64,000 nucleotides of DNA from Pseudomonas neustonica (GTDB lineage Bacteria > Pseudomonadota > Gammaproteobacteria > Pseudomonadales > Pseudomonadaceae). Positions 1-8,910 of the stretch are shown here, piece by piece. Positions within the stretch are counted from its first letter, which is position 1. The number at the start of each line of letters is the position of its first letter. Under the pieces are notes generated by a model. That model searched no databases. It saw nothing but the letters and a program-made list of their open reading frames with translations, and was not told the DNA's origin. Location of the stretch: the NCBI RefSeq assembly GCF_003797945.1, contig NZ_RKKU01000021.1:1-64000 (forward strand). Direction: 5' to 3'. Both the position numbers and the translations under genes were made by a program.

Positions 1-118
1 CTCGGGCTTCCTCCAGATTCGCAGTCACCCGCGACACCCTTGCCTCTGGCTAACACTTCCCCTTGCCGGGCGTGTAGAGGACTTTCACCTCCAAGTGAGT
101 GCGCCCTGCCGGGCGCAC
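1..118 (-). mobile_element. Group IIC intron, 5' end (runs off window)
   Basis: Read on the minus strand from 118, the sequence starts GTGCGCCCGGCAGGG and continues through GGAGGTGAAAGTCCTC, GTTAGCC, GCAAGGGTGTC and GAATCTGGAGGAAGC. From memory, this order of blocks matches the 5' part (domain I) of bacterial class C group II introns such as the Oceanobacillus iheyensis intron. The first intron base falls just after the T-tract of the terE terminator, the usual target of class C introns. The rest of the ribozyme and any reverse transcriptase ORF lie beyond the left edge, so completeness cannot be judged. Confidence 0.82.
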
Positions 119-120
119 CA

Positions 121-148
121 TAAAAAACCCCTGCCAACAGGACAGGGG
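121..148 (-). terminator. Rho-independent terminator of the ter operon
   Basis: On the minus strand a GC-rich hairpin (CCCCTG arm pairing with CAGGGG) is followed by six T residues. It lies 20 bp past the terE stop codon. The intron boundary sits at the end of the T-tract. Confidence 0.85.
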
Positions 149-167
149 CTTCTGTTACAGCTGCAGA

Positions 168-746
168 TCAGCCAATGGATACGCCATGAGCTTCAGCTAA
201 CGCCTTCAGGCCGCCAGCAAAGCCTTGACCGATAGCCTTGAACTTAAACTCATCACCATGACGATACAGCTCGCCGAACACCATAGCGGTTTCGGTGCTC
301 GCGTCTTCCGACAGGTCGTAACGAGCTATTTCTTTACCGTCAGCTTTGTTAACCACGCGAATAAACGCGTTTGAAACCTGACCGAAGTTCTGCTTACGCG
401 ATTCCGCTTCATGGATTGTCACTGCGAAAACAAGCTTTTTAACATCGCCAGCCAGGCCACTCAATTTAACCTCAGCTTGCTCGTCATCGCCCTCGCCCTC
501 GCCAGAGCGGTTATCACCGAGATGCTGAATCGTACCGTCTTTCGACGTTTTATTGTTGTAAAAAATGAACGAAGAGTCATCCAGAACTTTGCCGTTCTCG
601 CCACAGACAAAAATGGACGCGTCGAGATCGAACTCCGCGCCATCGGTAACACGTGGGTCCCAGCCCAGTCCAACAAGCACTTCTGACAGGCCTGGAGCCT
701 CTTTGGTCAAAGAGACGTTGCCGCCCTTACTTAGACTTACCGCCAT
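168..746 (-). CDS. terE: TerE, TerD-family calcium-binding stress protein
   Basis: A 192-residue cytosolic TerD-domain protein and the last gene of terZABCDE. It has the family signature GLGWDPR (about 26-32), the acidic DLDAS (40-44) and the calcium-binding stretch [13 protein letters not shown] (77-89), followed by the conserved [15 protein letters not shown] near 157. Length matches enterobacterial TerE (191), and the N-terminus [18 protein letters not shown] resembles TerE more than TerD. TerD domains bind calcium and are part of tellurite, phage-inhibition and colicin resistance phenotypes; the molecular role is not settled. The ATG lies 24 bp after terD, so the two are co-transcribed. 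The intron-disrupted terminator follows. Confidence 0.93.
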   Translation of the reverse strand: MAVSLSKGGNVSLTKEAPGLSEVLVGLGWDPRVTDGAEFDLDASIFVCGENGKVLDDSSFIFYNNKTSKDGTIQHLGDNRSGEGEGDDEQAEVKLSGLAGDVKKLVFAVTIHEAESRKQNFGQVSNAFIRVVNKADGKEIARYDLSEDASTETAMVFGELYRHGDEFKFKAIGQGFAGGLKALAEAHGVSIG

Positions 747-770
747 TGTAAATTTCCTCGTACTAGTAAA

Positions 771-1346
771 TTAGATAGAGATTCCGAACTGGTTAGCCAT
801 GGCCTTGAGTCCGCCAGAGTAACCTTGGCCCACCGCGCGGAACTTCCACTCGCCGTTGTTGCGGTAAAGCTCGCCAAAAATCATCGCCGTTTCAACGCTG
901 GCATCTTCTGCCAGGTCATAGCGAACGACTTCAGATCCACTGACTTCGTTCACGATACGAATATAAGCATTAGCAACCTGGCCAAAGTTCTGATTGCGGG
1001 TCTGGCCTTCGTGAATAGTCACGGAAAAAGCTATTTTGTCGATATCAGCAGGCACGCGAGACAGGTCAACTTTAAGAATTTCATCGTCGCCATCACCTTC
1101 GCCCGTGCGGTTGTCACCGGTATGCTCAACGGAGCCATCCGGGCTCTTCAATTGATTATAAAAAATAAAGTCGGCTTCGCTACGGACCTTGCCATTGCTG
1201 GCAATGAGGAATGCGCTGGCATCAAGATCGAACTCTGCACCATCAGTTGCGCGAGGATCCCAGCCCAGACCGATCAGGGCCTTCGTCATACCTGGGTCTG
1301 TTTTAGAAAGAGACAGATTTCCGCCTTTTTGCAGTGAAAGAGCCAT
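771..1346 (-). CDS. terD: TerD, calcium-binding stress protein
   Basis: A 191-residue TerD-domain protein, paralogous to the next gene in the operon (terE). It has [11 protein letters not shown] near 27, DLDAS near 40 and the acidic [13 protein letters not shown] loop near 77-89, typical of the two-site calcium-binding fold. The [24 protein letters not shown] block near 155-178 is closest to TerD. It starts 19 bp after terC and is preceded by an AAGGAT-like ribosome site. Members of this family confer resistance to tellurite and other stresses when encoded with TerB and TerC; the biochemical activity is unknown. Confidence 0.93.
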   Translation of the reverse strand: MALSLQKGGNLSLSKTDPGMTKALIGLGWDPRATDGAEFDLDASAFLIASNGKVRSEADFIFYNQLKSPDGSVEHTGDNRTGEGDGDDEILKVDLSRVPADIDKIAFSVTIHEGQTRNQNFGQVANAYIRIVNEVSGSEVVRYDLAEDASVETAMIFGELYRNNGEWKFRAVGQGYSGGLKAMANQFGISI

Positions 1347-1365
1347 TTCACAAATCCTTTTTAGG

Positions 1366-2427
1366 TTAAACGTTTTCGTTGGGGTTGGTTTTTACTACAT
1401 CCACGTCATCTTCTTTTTCTGGGAAGATGATACTAGCTACAATGCCGATGCCCAATACAACCATCACAATAATGAGACTGGTGTTCGGATCAATATCGTA
1501 ACCGTGATAAAACAAGTGGTTGGTTGCATTCAACGCCAGTTTACCGGCGATGAAAAACAATAAAGCCACAACCGCTTTTTCCAAGTGCACCAAATAGCGT
1601 TTCAGCGCTTCAAGAACGAAATACATCGTCCGCAGACCAAGAATCGCGAACATCATGGCCGAATAGACTATTAGTGGCTCCCGGCTAACAGCGATAACTG
1701 CAGGCACCGAGTCGAAGGCAAACAAGACGTCTGAGATCTCGACTACGAATACGCAAAGCAAGAGGGGCGTTGCAAACCAAGTCCCCTTTTCAGCCAACGT
1801 CATCCCTTTGTTCTCAGGCTTCCTCAGCTCGCCTTCCAGCGTTTCACGGCGAACAAAAAATGCGTGGCCATATAGCTTAGGCCACACTGGAAACAGCTTC
1901 TTGCCTAGGCGATAAGCAATGTGCTTGGAGTAATCTTCCTCTTCGTCATCATCACCCCCACCTTTGAGCATCATGACCGCCGTCCAAGCAACGATAGCGG
2001 CAAACACTATTTCCACCCAAGGTCCGAACGCCAGTAGACCGGTACCGATAGCTACAAATATCAAACGGAAAACAATCGCACCGATGATGCCCCAGTAAAG
2101 AACCCTGTGCCGCAGTGCGTCAGGTATCTTGAACCAAGCAAAAATAGCCATGAATACAAACAGGTTATCGACGCTTAGTACTTTCTCAAGTGCGTAACCG
2201 GTAACGAAAAGGCTAGCCACCTCAGGACCATGGTTTACGTACAGAAAGCCTGCGAAGGCCAATGATACAAAAACCCAGAAAAGCGACCAGAGCGACGCAT
2301 TGAGCAAGGTCACCGGCTTATCTTTCTTGTGCGTAAACAGGTCAAGTGCTAGTGCGAATATCGCCAGACCGGCGAAAATCGCCATAGTCAGCGGCGGAAA
2401 GCCGATTGCCGTGTTTTCCAAGGTCAT
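1366..2427 (-). CDS. terC: TerC, integral membrane tellurium-resistance protein
   Basis: A polytopic inner-membrane protein of 353 residues with about nine hydrophobic segments. It has the family's acidic membrane motifs VDNLFVF (about 86-92) and [13 protein letters not shown] (about 231-243), and an acidic cytoplasmic loop [10 protein letters not shown] near 156-165. TerC is thought to be the membrane hub that interacts with TerB and TerD; a metal-transport role is proposed but not proven for this branch. I place the start at the ATG at 2427, just after a GAGGG ribosome site and 4 bp after the terB stop. An in-frame TTG at 2442 would overlap terB and has no better signal. The C-terminal tail is hydrophilic. 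Confidence 0.93.
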   Translation of the reverse strand: MTLENTAIGFPPLTMAIFAGLAIFALALDLFTHKKDKPVTLLNASLWSLFWVFVSLAFAGFLYVNHGPEVASLFVTGYALEKVLSVDNLFVFMAIFAWFKIPDALRHRVLYWGIIGAIVFRLIFVAIGTGLLAFGPWVEIVFAAIVAWTAVMMLKGGGDDDEEEDYSKHIAYRLGKKLFPVWPKLYGHAFFVRRETLEGELRKPENKGMTLAEKGTWFATPLLLCVFVVEISDVLFAFDSVPAVIAVSREPLIVYSAMMFAILGLRTMYFVLEALKRYLVHLEKAVVALLFFIAGKLALNATNHLFYHGYDIDPNTSLIIVMVVLGIGIVASIIFPEKEDDVDVVKTNPNENV

Positions 2428-2431
2428 ACCC

Positions 2432-2881
2432 TCACAGGTCAAATTCGCTTGGGTTTAAGGCAAGCTCGTTACAAATTGTACGGCACATGGCTTGTTCACT
2501 TTGATCAAAGTCGCCATCTGCAGCGCCTATGGCGCAACAAACGCGCACCAGAAGACGCGCCGCGTCTTGCTTATTGCGGAGCTTGCCAACGGTCCTAAGG
2601 GCTTCTGCCTGACCAATAGCCGGGTCAAAGTCAAAATTGCTGCACACATCATTGAATGACTGGATTACATCCTTTGTGTTGAACACCTTCAGTTCTTTCG
2701 AATTTTGGATGTAACCAATCATCTTTTGTTTTTCATCGGAGCTGATATTGCCGTCTGCCGCCGCTACTAGAGCGCAACCAGCAACCACGGCTTCCATGAA
2801 CTCCCGGTTCTTGAATTTAGTCACTTCATTTGCAAGGCGATCACGCGCCTCATTCGCATTCTTCTTTAGCCAATCGAGCAT
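2432..2881 (-). CDS. terB: TerB, tellurite-resistance protein (metal-binding helical domain)
   Basis: A 149-residue, all-helical cytosolic protein of the TerB family. It shows the duplicated acidic motif pattern of the family: AAADGNISSDEK near 40-51 and GAADGDFDQSE near 118-128, which form the metal-binding sites. The length matches characterised TerB (about 151). TerB is peripheral to the membrane and works with TerC. It lies 47 bp after terA and 4 bp before terC, within the operon. Confidence 0.94.
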   Translation of the reverse strand: MLDWLKKNANEARDRLANEVTKFKNREFMEAVVAGCALVAAADGNISSDEKQKMIGYIQNSKELKVFNTKDVIQSFNDVCSNFDFDPAIGQAEALRTVGKLRNKQDAARLLVRVCCAIGAADGDFDQSEQAMCRTICNELALNPSEFDL

Positions 2882-2928
2882 TCGGGTTCACCTTGTGTTT
2901 GCGGCATCCTACGGCGCCGCTAAGTTGT

Positions 2929-4131
2929 TTATTTCGAACCTGCGCGCCAGGACATTCCCCAGTGGTAGGCTTGATCAAGCTTTTCCTGATCTCGGTGGAA
3001 ATCGACTCTGCGCGTTACATTAACCTCACCACTGATGTTTTCAAGTAGCGCTATACAGCAACATCCGAGCTGGCCGCCCTCCTCGCTAACACGCACTTCG
3101 ACTGGCGCTTGGTTTGGTGCAAACAGTGTAACAACGCCGTCTGTTGCCGACCAGTTGGGGGCACCGTCGTAGATAAAGGCAAAAACTGCAATGCGCTTGA
3201 TCTCGCTCCAGCGATCCCCATTGATGTGGAGCCATTCACCATCACTAACAGAGCCGGTTCGGTCATCGCCCATAAGCTGAATGAAAGGTGACTGATCGTA
3301 TGAGCCGAAGCCTCTGCCAAGCGCCTGAACTACGCCTTTACGACCATCCTGCATCTCAAACAAACAGCCCAAATCAAGGTCCACTGACGACTTCTTACCA
3401 AAGCCCAGAAACCCACCGGACTTCTGCTGCTGGTTCCAGTTCAGATTGATTCGAATCTTGCCGTACTGGCCCCCAGCCTTCTTCTCAAGACTGATACTTG
3501 AACGTGATTTATCTAGTGTAATCTTGCTCAAGTTAACACTAGACGGAGTTGGGGCAGGCGCTGGAGCGGGCGCAGCAGCTGGTGATCCGGCAGAGGCAGG
3601 CTGCGGTTTTGGACTAGACGCCGGCGCAGAAGCAACTTCCACGCCGAAGTGCTTGGCCAACGGTTCTAGCCCTCCCGCAAACCCCTGAGCTACGCAGCGA
3701 AACTTCCAGGTACCTTGGCGACGATAGAACTCACCAAGAATTAGCGCTGATTCCTGCATACCTGCTGTAGGAATCGCGGCTTCAATACCACCAGTGACGC
3801 TAACTGACAGCTGTGACACAGAAGCGAACGTGGACCTGTTCTCATATATTGTTGCGGTTAGCGCGACTTTTTCCACCGCAGCATCAAGGCGAGCGAGGTC
3901 CAACGAGAAAACCGCGCGACCCGCACTCACCTCGGTCATCTGCACCATGCCGTCGCCAATCGTTTTTTGGCCATAGAAGCACATATCTTCATCGCCGCGA
4001 ACTTTCCCAGAGCTACCAAGCAGAAAGGCGGAGAGGTCAATGTCCTGACCGGAGTCTGGCGTATAGGTAACGGTTACCGAGACCGTTGCATTGTCGACAG
4101 GGGCGTTGGCCCCTGGAGTTAAGGTGGTCAT
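2929..4131 (-). CDS. terA: TerA, two-domain TerD-fold protein
   Basis: A 400-residue protein with two TerD-like domains joined by a Pro/Ala/Ser-rich linker (about 167-205, with repeated PAPAP). The N-terminal domain has IDLSAFLL and ALILGEFYRRQGTWKFR. The C-terminal domain has a degenerate acidic loop (MGDDRTGSVSDGEW) and LDLGCLFE. This architecture and length match TerA. Its ATG overlaps the TGA of terZ by 4 bases, so translation is probably coupled. TerA is a cytosolic partner in the Ter complex; its exact job is unknown. Confidence 0.9.
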   Translation of the reverse strand: MTTLTPGANAPVDNATVSVTVTYTPDSGQDIDLSAFLLGSSGKVRGDEDMCFYGQKTIGDGMVQMTEVSAGRAVFSLDLARLDAAVEKVALTATIYENRSTFASVSQLSVSVTGGIEAAIPTAGMQESALILGEFYRRQGTWKFRCVAQGFAGGLEPLAKHFGVEVASAPASSPKPQPASAGSPAAAPAPAPAPTPSSVNLSKITLDKSRSSISLEKKAGGQYGKIRINLNWNQQQKSGGFLGFGKKSSVDLDLGCLFEMQDGRKGVVQALGRGFGSYDQSPFIQLMGDDRTGSVSDGEWLHINGDRWSEIKRIAVFAFIYDGAPNWSATDGVVTLFAPNQAPVEVRVSEEGGQLGCCCIALLENISGEVNVTRRVDFHRDQEKLDQAYHWGMSWRAGSK

Positions 4132-4739
4132 CAGCCTAATACTCCTGCAGCCTCGCTAGCTAGGTCACGGGCAGTGCGACCATTGGTTTCTCGGCCAACT
4201 GCGGTCATGTCCCAGCCATCAGCTGTGCGCGTTAGGTAGGCCATAATTACGCCTGTGTGGTTCCCTTTTTCAGACAGCGTGAGGCGAGCAATTTCTGAAC
4301 CTGCTTGCTCGTCTACAATGCGACAGTACGCATTTTCCACTTCATTAAACGTTTGACCGCGGAACGAATTGACCGTAAAGACGAGGTACTTTACTGCTGA
4401 CGGCAGTTTCAAAAGATCGACAAAAATAGTTTCGTCATCACCGTCTCCCTCGCCGGTCAGGTTGTCACCAGAGTGTGTGATTGACCCGTCTTTCGATTTA
4501 AGCTGTGAGAACATAACAACGTCGATTGCTGACTTGTTGCCATCCATCATGATGCATGATGCGTCCAGGTCGATATCATCGCTGTCTGCCCCGCCGCCGA
4601 GTAGCCGGCTGAAAAAGCCGCCCGAGGGTTTCGGCTTCTGGGCGGGATCCCAACCTAGCCCCATGCGAATCTTGGTCAGCCCGTTCCCGGTGGTCTTCTC
4701 AAGTGAAATAGTTTGGTTTTTAGCTAGTGAAAGCGCCAT
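4131..4739 (-). CDS. terZ: TerZ, TerD-family protein
   Basis: A 202-residue TerD-domain protein and the first gene of terZABCDE. The MGLGWDPAQK motif (near 26) is followed by an insert rich in Gly and Ser (PSGGFFSRLLGGG) typical of TerZ, then DDIDLDAS and the acidic [13 protein letters not shown] loop. I use the ATG at 4739, which sits 9 bp after an AAGGAG ribosome site. An upstream in-frame TTG would place that ribosome site inside the coding region. The 189-bp gap to the preceding gene suggests a second promoter for terZABCDE. Confidence 0.92.
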   Translation of the reverse strand: MALSLAKNQTISLEKTTGNGLTKIRMGLGWDPAQKPKPSGGFFSRLLGGGADSDDIDLDASCIMMDGNKSAIDVVMFSQLKSKDGSITHSGDNLTGEGDGDDETIFVDLLKLPSAVKYLVFTVNSFRGQTFNEVENAYCRIVDEQAGSEIARLTLSEKGNHTGVIMAYLTRTADGWDMTAVGRETNGRTARDLASEAAGVLG

Positions 4740-4818
4740 TTTTACACTCCTTGTCAATTAAATTAACTTCGTTCACTGCACGAGGGTCGCCTTCTGGCGC
4801 TCGCCTCGGTACCTAATA

Positions 4819-4847
4819 TCGACTTCACCTAACATAGGTGCAGTCGA
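4819..4847. promoter_or_regulatory. 13-bp inverted repeat upstream of terZ (candidate operator)
   Basis: The arms TCGACTTCACCTA (4819-4831) and TAGGTGCAGTCGA (4835-4847) pair at 12 of 13 positions around a 3-base spacer. The repeat lies 80-108 bp before the terZ ATG in the only sizeable gap within the ter cluster. It has no T-tract, so an operator is more likely than a terminator. The regulator is unknown. Confidence 0.5.
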
Positions 4848-4907
4848 ACCTGATCTTATCGCCCACTTCCCGCGCCACCATACAGTTAGCAACGAATAAA
4901 GCTCATT

Positions 4908-4930
4908 GCAAAAACTAGGACGAGCTAGTT
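4908..4930 (-). terminator. Weak terminator-like hairpin after the lyase gene
   Basis: On the minus strand AACTAG and CTAGTT can pair around a 6-base loop, followed by a run of T. The stem is only 6 bp and AT-rich and begins at the lyase stop codon, so at best it gives partial termination between the biosynthetic module and terZ. Confidence 0.3.
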
Positions 4931-5870
4931 AGTGCATTAGTTCAGCCAAGCCCAGACCAGTCTCGGTCGCCTCCTGGCGAACGCCATACCACTTAGCCCG
5001 TTCCAGTATGTTTTGAGCCCATTTGTAATGAGTAGCAGGTTCGCACATGGCGTCGTTAAACTTGAAAACAGCTGGCGCAGACTCTTCAACTATGCACCTG
5101 GCACTGTTGAGGTCATCTATGCGCACTGCTAGTGCACTATGAATTGCCGCGATCTGTGAAGGGTGTATAGCCGTTTTACCAACTAGCCCGTGGGCAATAT
5201 CAAGCTCGAGCTCCTCGTCTAATAGGGCGGGACTTGAAAGTTGCTCGAAAACAGGCGCGGTAAGAGAGAACCCTGCCGCACCCATAACACCGGCGAGCAT
5301 CGAAATAACATAGCTCATAGGGCCGCTGTAAAGCGTCTTTGTCCGACTGCGACGTAAACCGAGGCAGCCCATAAGGTCGTTGCCGCCTATGCGCAGCGCA
5401 ATAATACGCTGATCAAACTCACCCCTGAGTGCTTGGGCAAGCTCTGCCATGGCCGCTGGTTGGAACACGTCGTGGGTTTCCAATGTAGGCATTAAAACGA
5501 TGCTGGGGTTAGTCACCGCAGACTCCCAGGCTGAGAGGTTGCGCAAAGTCAGTTTGGGGACCACAAATCCATCCACCAAGCCAATCAGTGGCCAGTCGTT
5601 CAAAATAGCCGCCATTTTTGAATCTCTGGGCCTGACAAATAGCATCGGCCTCTGCACAGACCGACCGCCTTGTGCATGCATATTTTTGAGCAGCCGCTCC
5701 AGGTTGGACAAGGCGAACTGAACGTCATTTGGCGAGACGGCGTCCTCCAAACAAACAACAAGCGAACGCAACTCCGGCAGCCTATCGCCCGATACAACAT
5801 CCAAGATATCAGGCCGGGTTGCAGGCATATATAGGGTGGCGCCAAGTGCGTATGGCGAGCACAAACTCAT
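4929..5870 (-). CDS. Ter-linked TIM-barrel C-C bond lyase (HpcH/HpaI/CitE-like)
   Basis: A 313-residue protein resembling the citrate lyase beta/HpcH aldolase superfamily in the version linked to ter clusters. Visible signatures are SLVVCLEDAV near 37 (metal/acidic motif), MLFVRPRDS, VDGFVVPKLT near 105, LMPTLET near 129, ALRIGGNDL near 161 and GKTAIHPSQI near 230. This suggests a metal-dependent enzyme that makes or breaks a C-C bond in an acyl substrate. The ATG immediately follows the stop of the StiP-like gene (TAGATG), which implies coupled translation. It is the last gene of the predicted metabolite module. Substrate unknown. Confidence 0.82.
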   Translation of the reverse strand: MSLCSPYALGATLYMPATRPDILDVVSGDRLPELRSLVVCLEDAVSPNDVQFALSNLERLLKNMHAQGGRSVQRPMLFVRPRDSKMAAILNDWPLIGLVDGFVVPKLTLRNLSAWESAVTNPSIVLMPTLETHDVFQPAAMAELAQALRGEFDQRIIALRIGGNDLMGCLGLRRSRTKTLYSGPMSYVISMLAGVMGAAGFSLTAPVFEQLSSPALLDEELELDIAHGLVGKTAIHPSQIAAIHSALAVRIDDLNSARCIVEESAPAVFKFNDAMCEPATHYKWAQNILERAKWYGVRQEATETGLGLAELMH

Positions 5871-6965
5871 CTAGCTGACACTCCTAATTACGGTCATGGC
5901 CCGGTAAGGCCCTAAGGAGCCGCCCCACTCCTCCACCTGCACGCCTGCTTTCTCCGCCAGATGTATCAGTAGCTGCACGTCGGCATCGCTCTTGTCGCCT
6001 ACTAAAACATGATCAGGAACGCGTCTCAATACTGCACGGGTAGCTTCGGCAATACCTGGTTTCAATCGGTTAAGATTAGATATACTAAATCGCTCGGCAA
6101 TGTGGTGAATAACCTGACGAGAGGCCTCTTGTAGCATCTCACGCTGCGTGTTTGACCAGGGTGTTGCCGGTTCGATCCCGCGAACTGTCAGACGCAAGCA
6201 ATCAATTTTGTCAACAAACGCCCGAGTGACGTCATGCGCTTGCAAGTGATCATAGACGATACAGCCGTGTAGTCCTCCGCTGGAAGGCCAGATAGAGCGA
6301 GAGACCAGACCCGACACCGTCGCCCCGAGAATACCTGATGGAATAACCCAGTCGTCTGCAGACGCTGAGAGCCACGCTCTCCCACAAGGATCAGCAAGTA
6401 CGACAAGACGCGGGTCCGCAGGAAACCGTGAGTCGCCCTGAAGACTCCGTTTGATCTCCGCTGAGATCGCGCCTTTGCCAGTCCAGCCATCGACGAAAAC
6501 AATGCTTTCTGCACCATGGTCCTGAATCACCGCCTCCAAGGCATCGCTGTCGATTCCGCGGTCACGAATGATGCTAATACCGTAGTGGTAGGCCTCGCAG
6601 CCAAAGCCTACAAGCGCTCTACGCAGTAAAACGCCAAGCGGCAATCCGGCTCGGACAAACGAGACAAGCACTACCGACCTTCCCGTAAATTCAGTGGCCA
6701 ACGCGAGCGCCAAGGCCTGTACGTCCTGGGCCATACGCTCGCCGTTCTGTAGCATCGCTCGCTCGTATAGCTCCTTGTGCACACGACTGGGAGCGTTCTC
6801 TTGACTGATCATCTCTGAATAATGACGCTGCTTACTCTGAATCAAGCGCTCTTTTTCAAGTACCTCAGTCGGCTCAATATCGACTTTGCGCAGCAAAAAG
6901 TGAACATCCTGCTTATCGTAACTTCCACTCCCTACGGTCTTCATCACGCTAATAGCACTACCCAC
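5871..6965 (-). CDS. StiP-type phosphoribosyltransferase with C-terminal PELOTA RNA-binding domain
   Basis: About 364 residues. The N-terminal SYDKQDVHFLLR stretch is the start of the family often named cysteine protease StiP. The clear feature is a PRPP-binding loop, IVFVDGWTGKGA (about 156-167), pointing to a type I phosphoribosyltransferase fold rather than a protease. The last ~80 residues (from ISNLNRLKPG; LRRVPDHVLVGDKSDADVQL) look like a PELOTA/L7Ae-type RNA-binding domain. Start: a GTG at 6965 has a GAGGAG site 8 bp upstream and overlaps the HAD gene. The ATG at 6944 lacks a ribosome site but fits the usual family N-terminus. Predicted role: transfer of a ribosyl-phosphate unit in a nucleoside-like pathway. 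Confidence 0.78.
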   Translation of the reverse strand: MGSAISVMKTVGSGSYDKQDVHFLLRKVDIEPTEVLEKERLIQSKQRHYSEMISQENAPSRVHKELYERAMLQNGERMAQDVQALALALATEFTGRSVVLVSFVRAGLPLGVLLRRALVGFGCEAYHYGISIIRDRGIDSDALEAVIQDHGAESIVFVDGWTGKGAISAEIKRSLQGDSRFPADPRLVVLADPCGRAWLSASADDWVIPSGILGATVSGLVSRSIWPSSGGLHGCIVYDHLQAHDVTRAFVDKIDCLRLTVRGIEPATPWSNTQREMLQEASRQVIHHIAERFSISNLNRLKPGIAEATRAVLRRVPDHVLVGDKSDADVQLLIHLAEKAGVQVEEWGGSLGPYRAMTVIRSVS

Positions 6966-7716
6966 CAATAACACTCCTCGCGGCCCTTGCTAGCTGGCTT
7001 TTGCCGGGCGTGGCCCAGAAATCACAGTCAGTCATGAATCCCAAGTCTGAAATACTGTCTCCGAAACCGAGGACGAGGCGCTCGCCATTCATTGCGCGGT
7101 CGCGGCGCACCCATTCCTGCACAGCAATTCGCTTCTCCAGCCCCACAGGGATGAAGGCAAGATTATTACCGTTCCGGTGAACATACATACCGTCGAGCAG
7201 ACCCCGCGCCTGAATAACGTCCAGTACTTTAACAAGCACGCTGTCGTCGTTGCCATTGTGTTTAGTCACTACATAATTCTGCAGTCCGGCCTCTTCAACA
7301 ACCCAGCCGCGCAGCGAGAACCCGAGATCGGAACCCACCGTAAGTGTCGTTTCACTGAGGTCCGCTAGGCGGGTCTGATAACGGGCTAAAGCGCTGGCCA
7401 TCAAAGAGTGCCAAGCGGCGTCCGAACTCCCATCCGGCTCGAGAATGACACCACCATGGGAGCAGACTGCTCCTAGCGCAAATGGCAACTGAACGCGTTT
7501 ATAGGCCTCAACGCTACGTGCCGTAACGGGTACCACATCCGCGGTTGCAAAAAGCCATTCGACAAGCGCTTTTTGAATGGGCGACATATAGCCGTTGGGT
7601 CGCCCCTCCTGATCTAAAGTGGCAGGGAAACGCGGCGTTCCATCAGGCATTTTGCGGGCTGTTTGAAAAAGCGTATCGTCGAGATCAACGAAAGCCAAAG
7701 GACGCTTAGAAAGCAT
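6958..7716 (-). CDS. HAD-family phosphatase of the ter module
   Basis: About 252 residues with the HAD catalytic motifs in order: DLDDT (about 11-15, nucleophile and acid Asp), VVPVTAR (motif II Thr), GLEKR (motif III Lys) and LGFGDSISDLGFM (motif IV acidic pair). The insert between motifs II and III resembles Cof/sucrose-phosphatase caps. It likely removes phosphate from a sugar- or nucleotide-like intermediate made by the neighbouring phosphoribosyltransferases. The ATG at 7716 overlaps the previous gene by 11 bp, and its 3' end overlaps the next gene, so the module is tightly coupled. Confidence 0.83.
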   Translation of the reverse strand: MLSKRPLAFVDLDDTLFQTARKMPDGTPRFPATLDQEGRPNGYMSPIQKALVEWLFATADVVPVTARSVEAYKRVQLPFALGAVCSHGGVILEPDGSSDAAWHSLMASALARYQTRLADLSETTLTVGSDLGFSLRGWVVEEAGLQNYVVTKHNGNDDSVLVKVLDVIQARGLLDGMYVHRNGNNLAFIPVGLEKRIAVQEWVRRDRAMNGERLVLGFGDSISDLGFMTDCDFWATPGKSQLARAARSVIGG

Positions 7717-8839
7717 CAACGATCACCTCTGCACTGAGCGTTTGAATGAGCGTCTTATCCACTGCCATGATAGGCGTCTCGCTGCAGATTAGAACACGAT
7801 CAAACTGGCCTGGGGCGACGTTATAAAGAAAGTTGGGCATACCCAAGCCATAACTATCTGAGAAAGAAATAGCATGCTTTACAGCATGTCCCAAAGCGAT
7901 AGGTGAGCGAGTAGTGGAGCTAAAATGGACGTCCGCACCGAGACGTTCTAAACGCTCAGCCAACAGAAATGGCCGCCAGACAAACTCGCCGTTGCCCACG
8001 ACTAGCACACGCTCACCGGGATGAACTAGCACGTCCAGACCCAAGGTATCTTCTACTCCTCGGGTACCAAGCCGCCCCCAATCGAGGTCAGCGTTGATTG
8101 GCCAATCGCCGGCCGCAACAGCGCCCACTTTTGGCATCTCTGGTAGCGGAGCGTCCTGTTTATCATGAAACTCGTATGAGCCACTGAGTAGCGAAACTTG
8201 TGCTGCAGTAGAGCCCACACTTCTGGTGACCGCACCCGCGGACCAATCGGTTAGTGTTGCAGTAACGACACGCTCAATGGATTTCAGTCCCGCATTAACC
8301 AATGAGTCATATAAGTTGATAAACGTTTTTCCGGTAGACGCTTCGTCATCCACCAACACTAACGAACGGGCATTGAGCATCATTTCGCGTGTATCTGCAT
8401 CTACCGGGAGATGGATCAGGTGCGCGCTGGCGTGACTGTGTTCTTCCTCAAACCGAGCGAAAATTTCTGTGCCAAGAGGATGACGGGTACTAACAATATA
8501 AACAGAGTCTGGCCGGCGGCTACTCAATGCCCGGTGCACACCAGCGCCTAGACCAACCGCCGTCTCAGCCATACCCATGACAAGAATGGGGCCCGGCAAA
8601 TCCTCAGGGATAAGTGAGGCAAGTTTTTCAAAGCTGCCTGACATAGCCGAGGGTCGTGCCGGAATGTGACGGCCAAGCACCTTTGAAACAAAGAGAAAAG
8701 CACGCTTTGGATTACGACGCTCAGCAAAGCCGAATAGGGCCTCGGGCTCGACGCTTGCTTTATCAATGTTGACCTCAAGCCGGCCACGCATAAGATCTGC
8801 TTGCAGTCGCTGAACATCTGAAGCGGTATTGTTGAACAT
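7706..8839 (-). CDS. Phosphoribosyltransferase-TRSP domain protein of the ter module
   Basis: A 377-residue protein in the PRTase_2 plus TRSP arrangement found in ter clusters. The N-terminus has FAERRNPKRAFLFVSKVLGRH (about 38-58). The PRPP loop is VLVDDEASTGKT (about 161-172). The C-terminal part has the VLVVGNGEFVWRPFLLAERL block and the STTRSPI motif that names the TRSP domain. It is the second PRPP-loop enzyme in the operon, consistent with two successive ribosyl-phosphate transfer or phosphorolysis steps. It starts 71 bp after the TerD-protease gene and overlaps the HAD gene at its end. Substrate unknown. Confidence 0.8.
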   Translation of the reverse strand: MFNNTASDVQRLQADLMRGRLEVNIDKASVEPEALFGFAERRNPKRAFLFVSKVLGRHIPARPSAMSGSFEKLASLIPEDLPGPILVMGMAETAVGLGAGVHRALSSRRPDSVYIVSTRHPLGTEIFARFEEEHSHASAHLIHLPVDADTREMMLNARSLVLVDDEASTGKTFINLYDSLVNAGLKSIERVVTATLTDWSAGAVTRSVGSTAAQVSLLSGSYEFHDKQDAPLPEMPKVGAVAAGDWPINADLDWGRLGTRGVEDTLGLDVLVHPGERVLVVGNGEFVWRPFLLAERLERLGADVHFSSTTRSPIALGHAVKHAISFSDSYGLGMPNFLYNVAPGQFDRVLICSETPIMAVDKTLIQTLSAEVIVDAF

Positions 8840-8910
8840 GTACCTGTATGCCTATTTTCTGAAGCGGGAGGCCTAAGTAGCCTATATAGCTTTTACGTCA
8901 GCGAGGTGTG

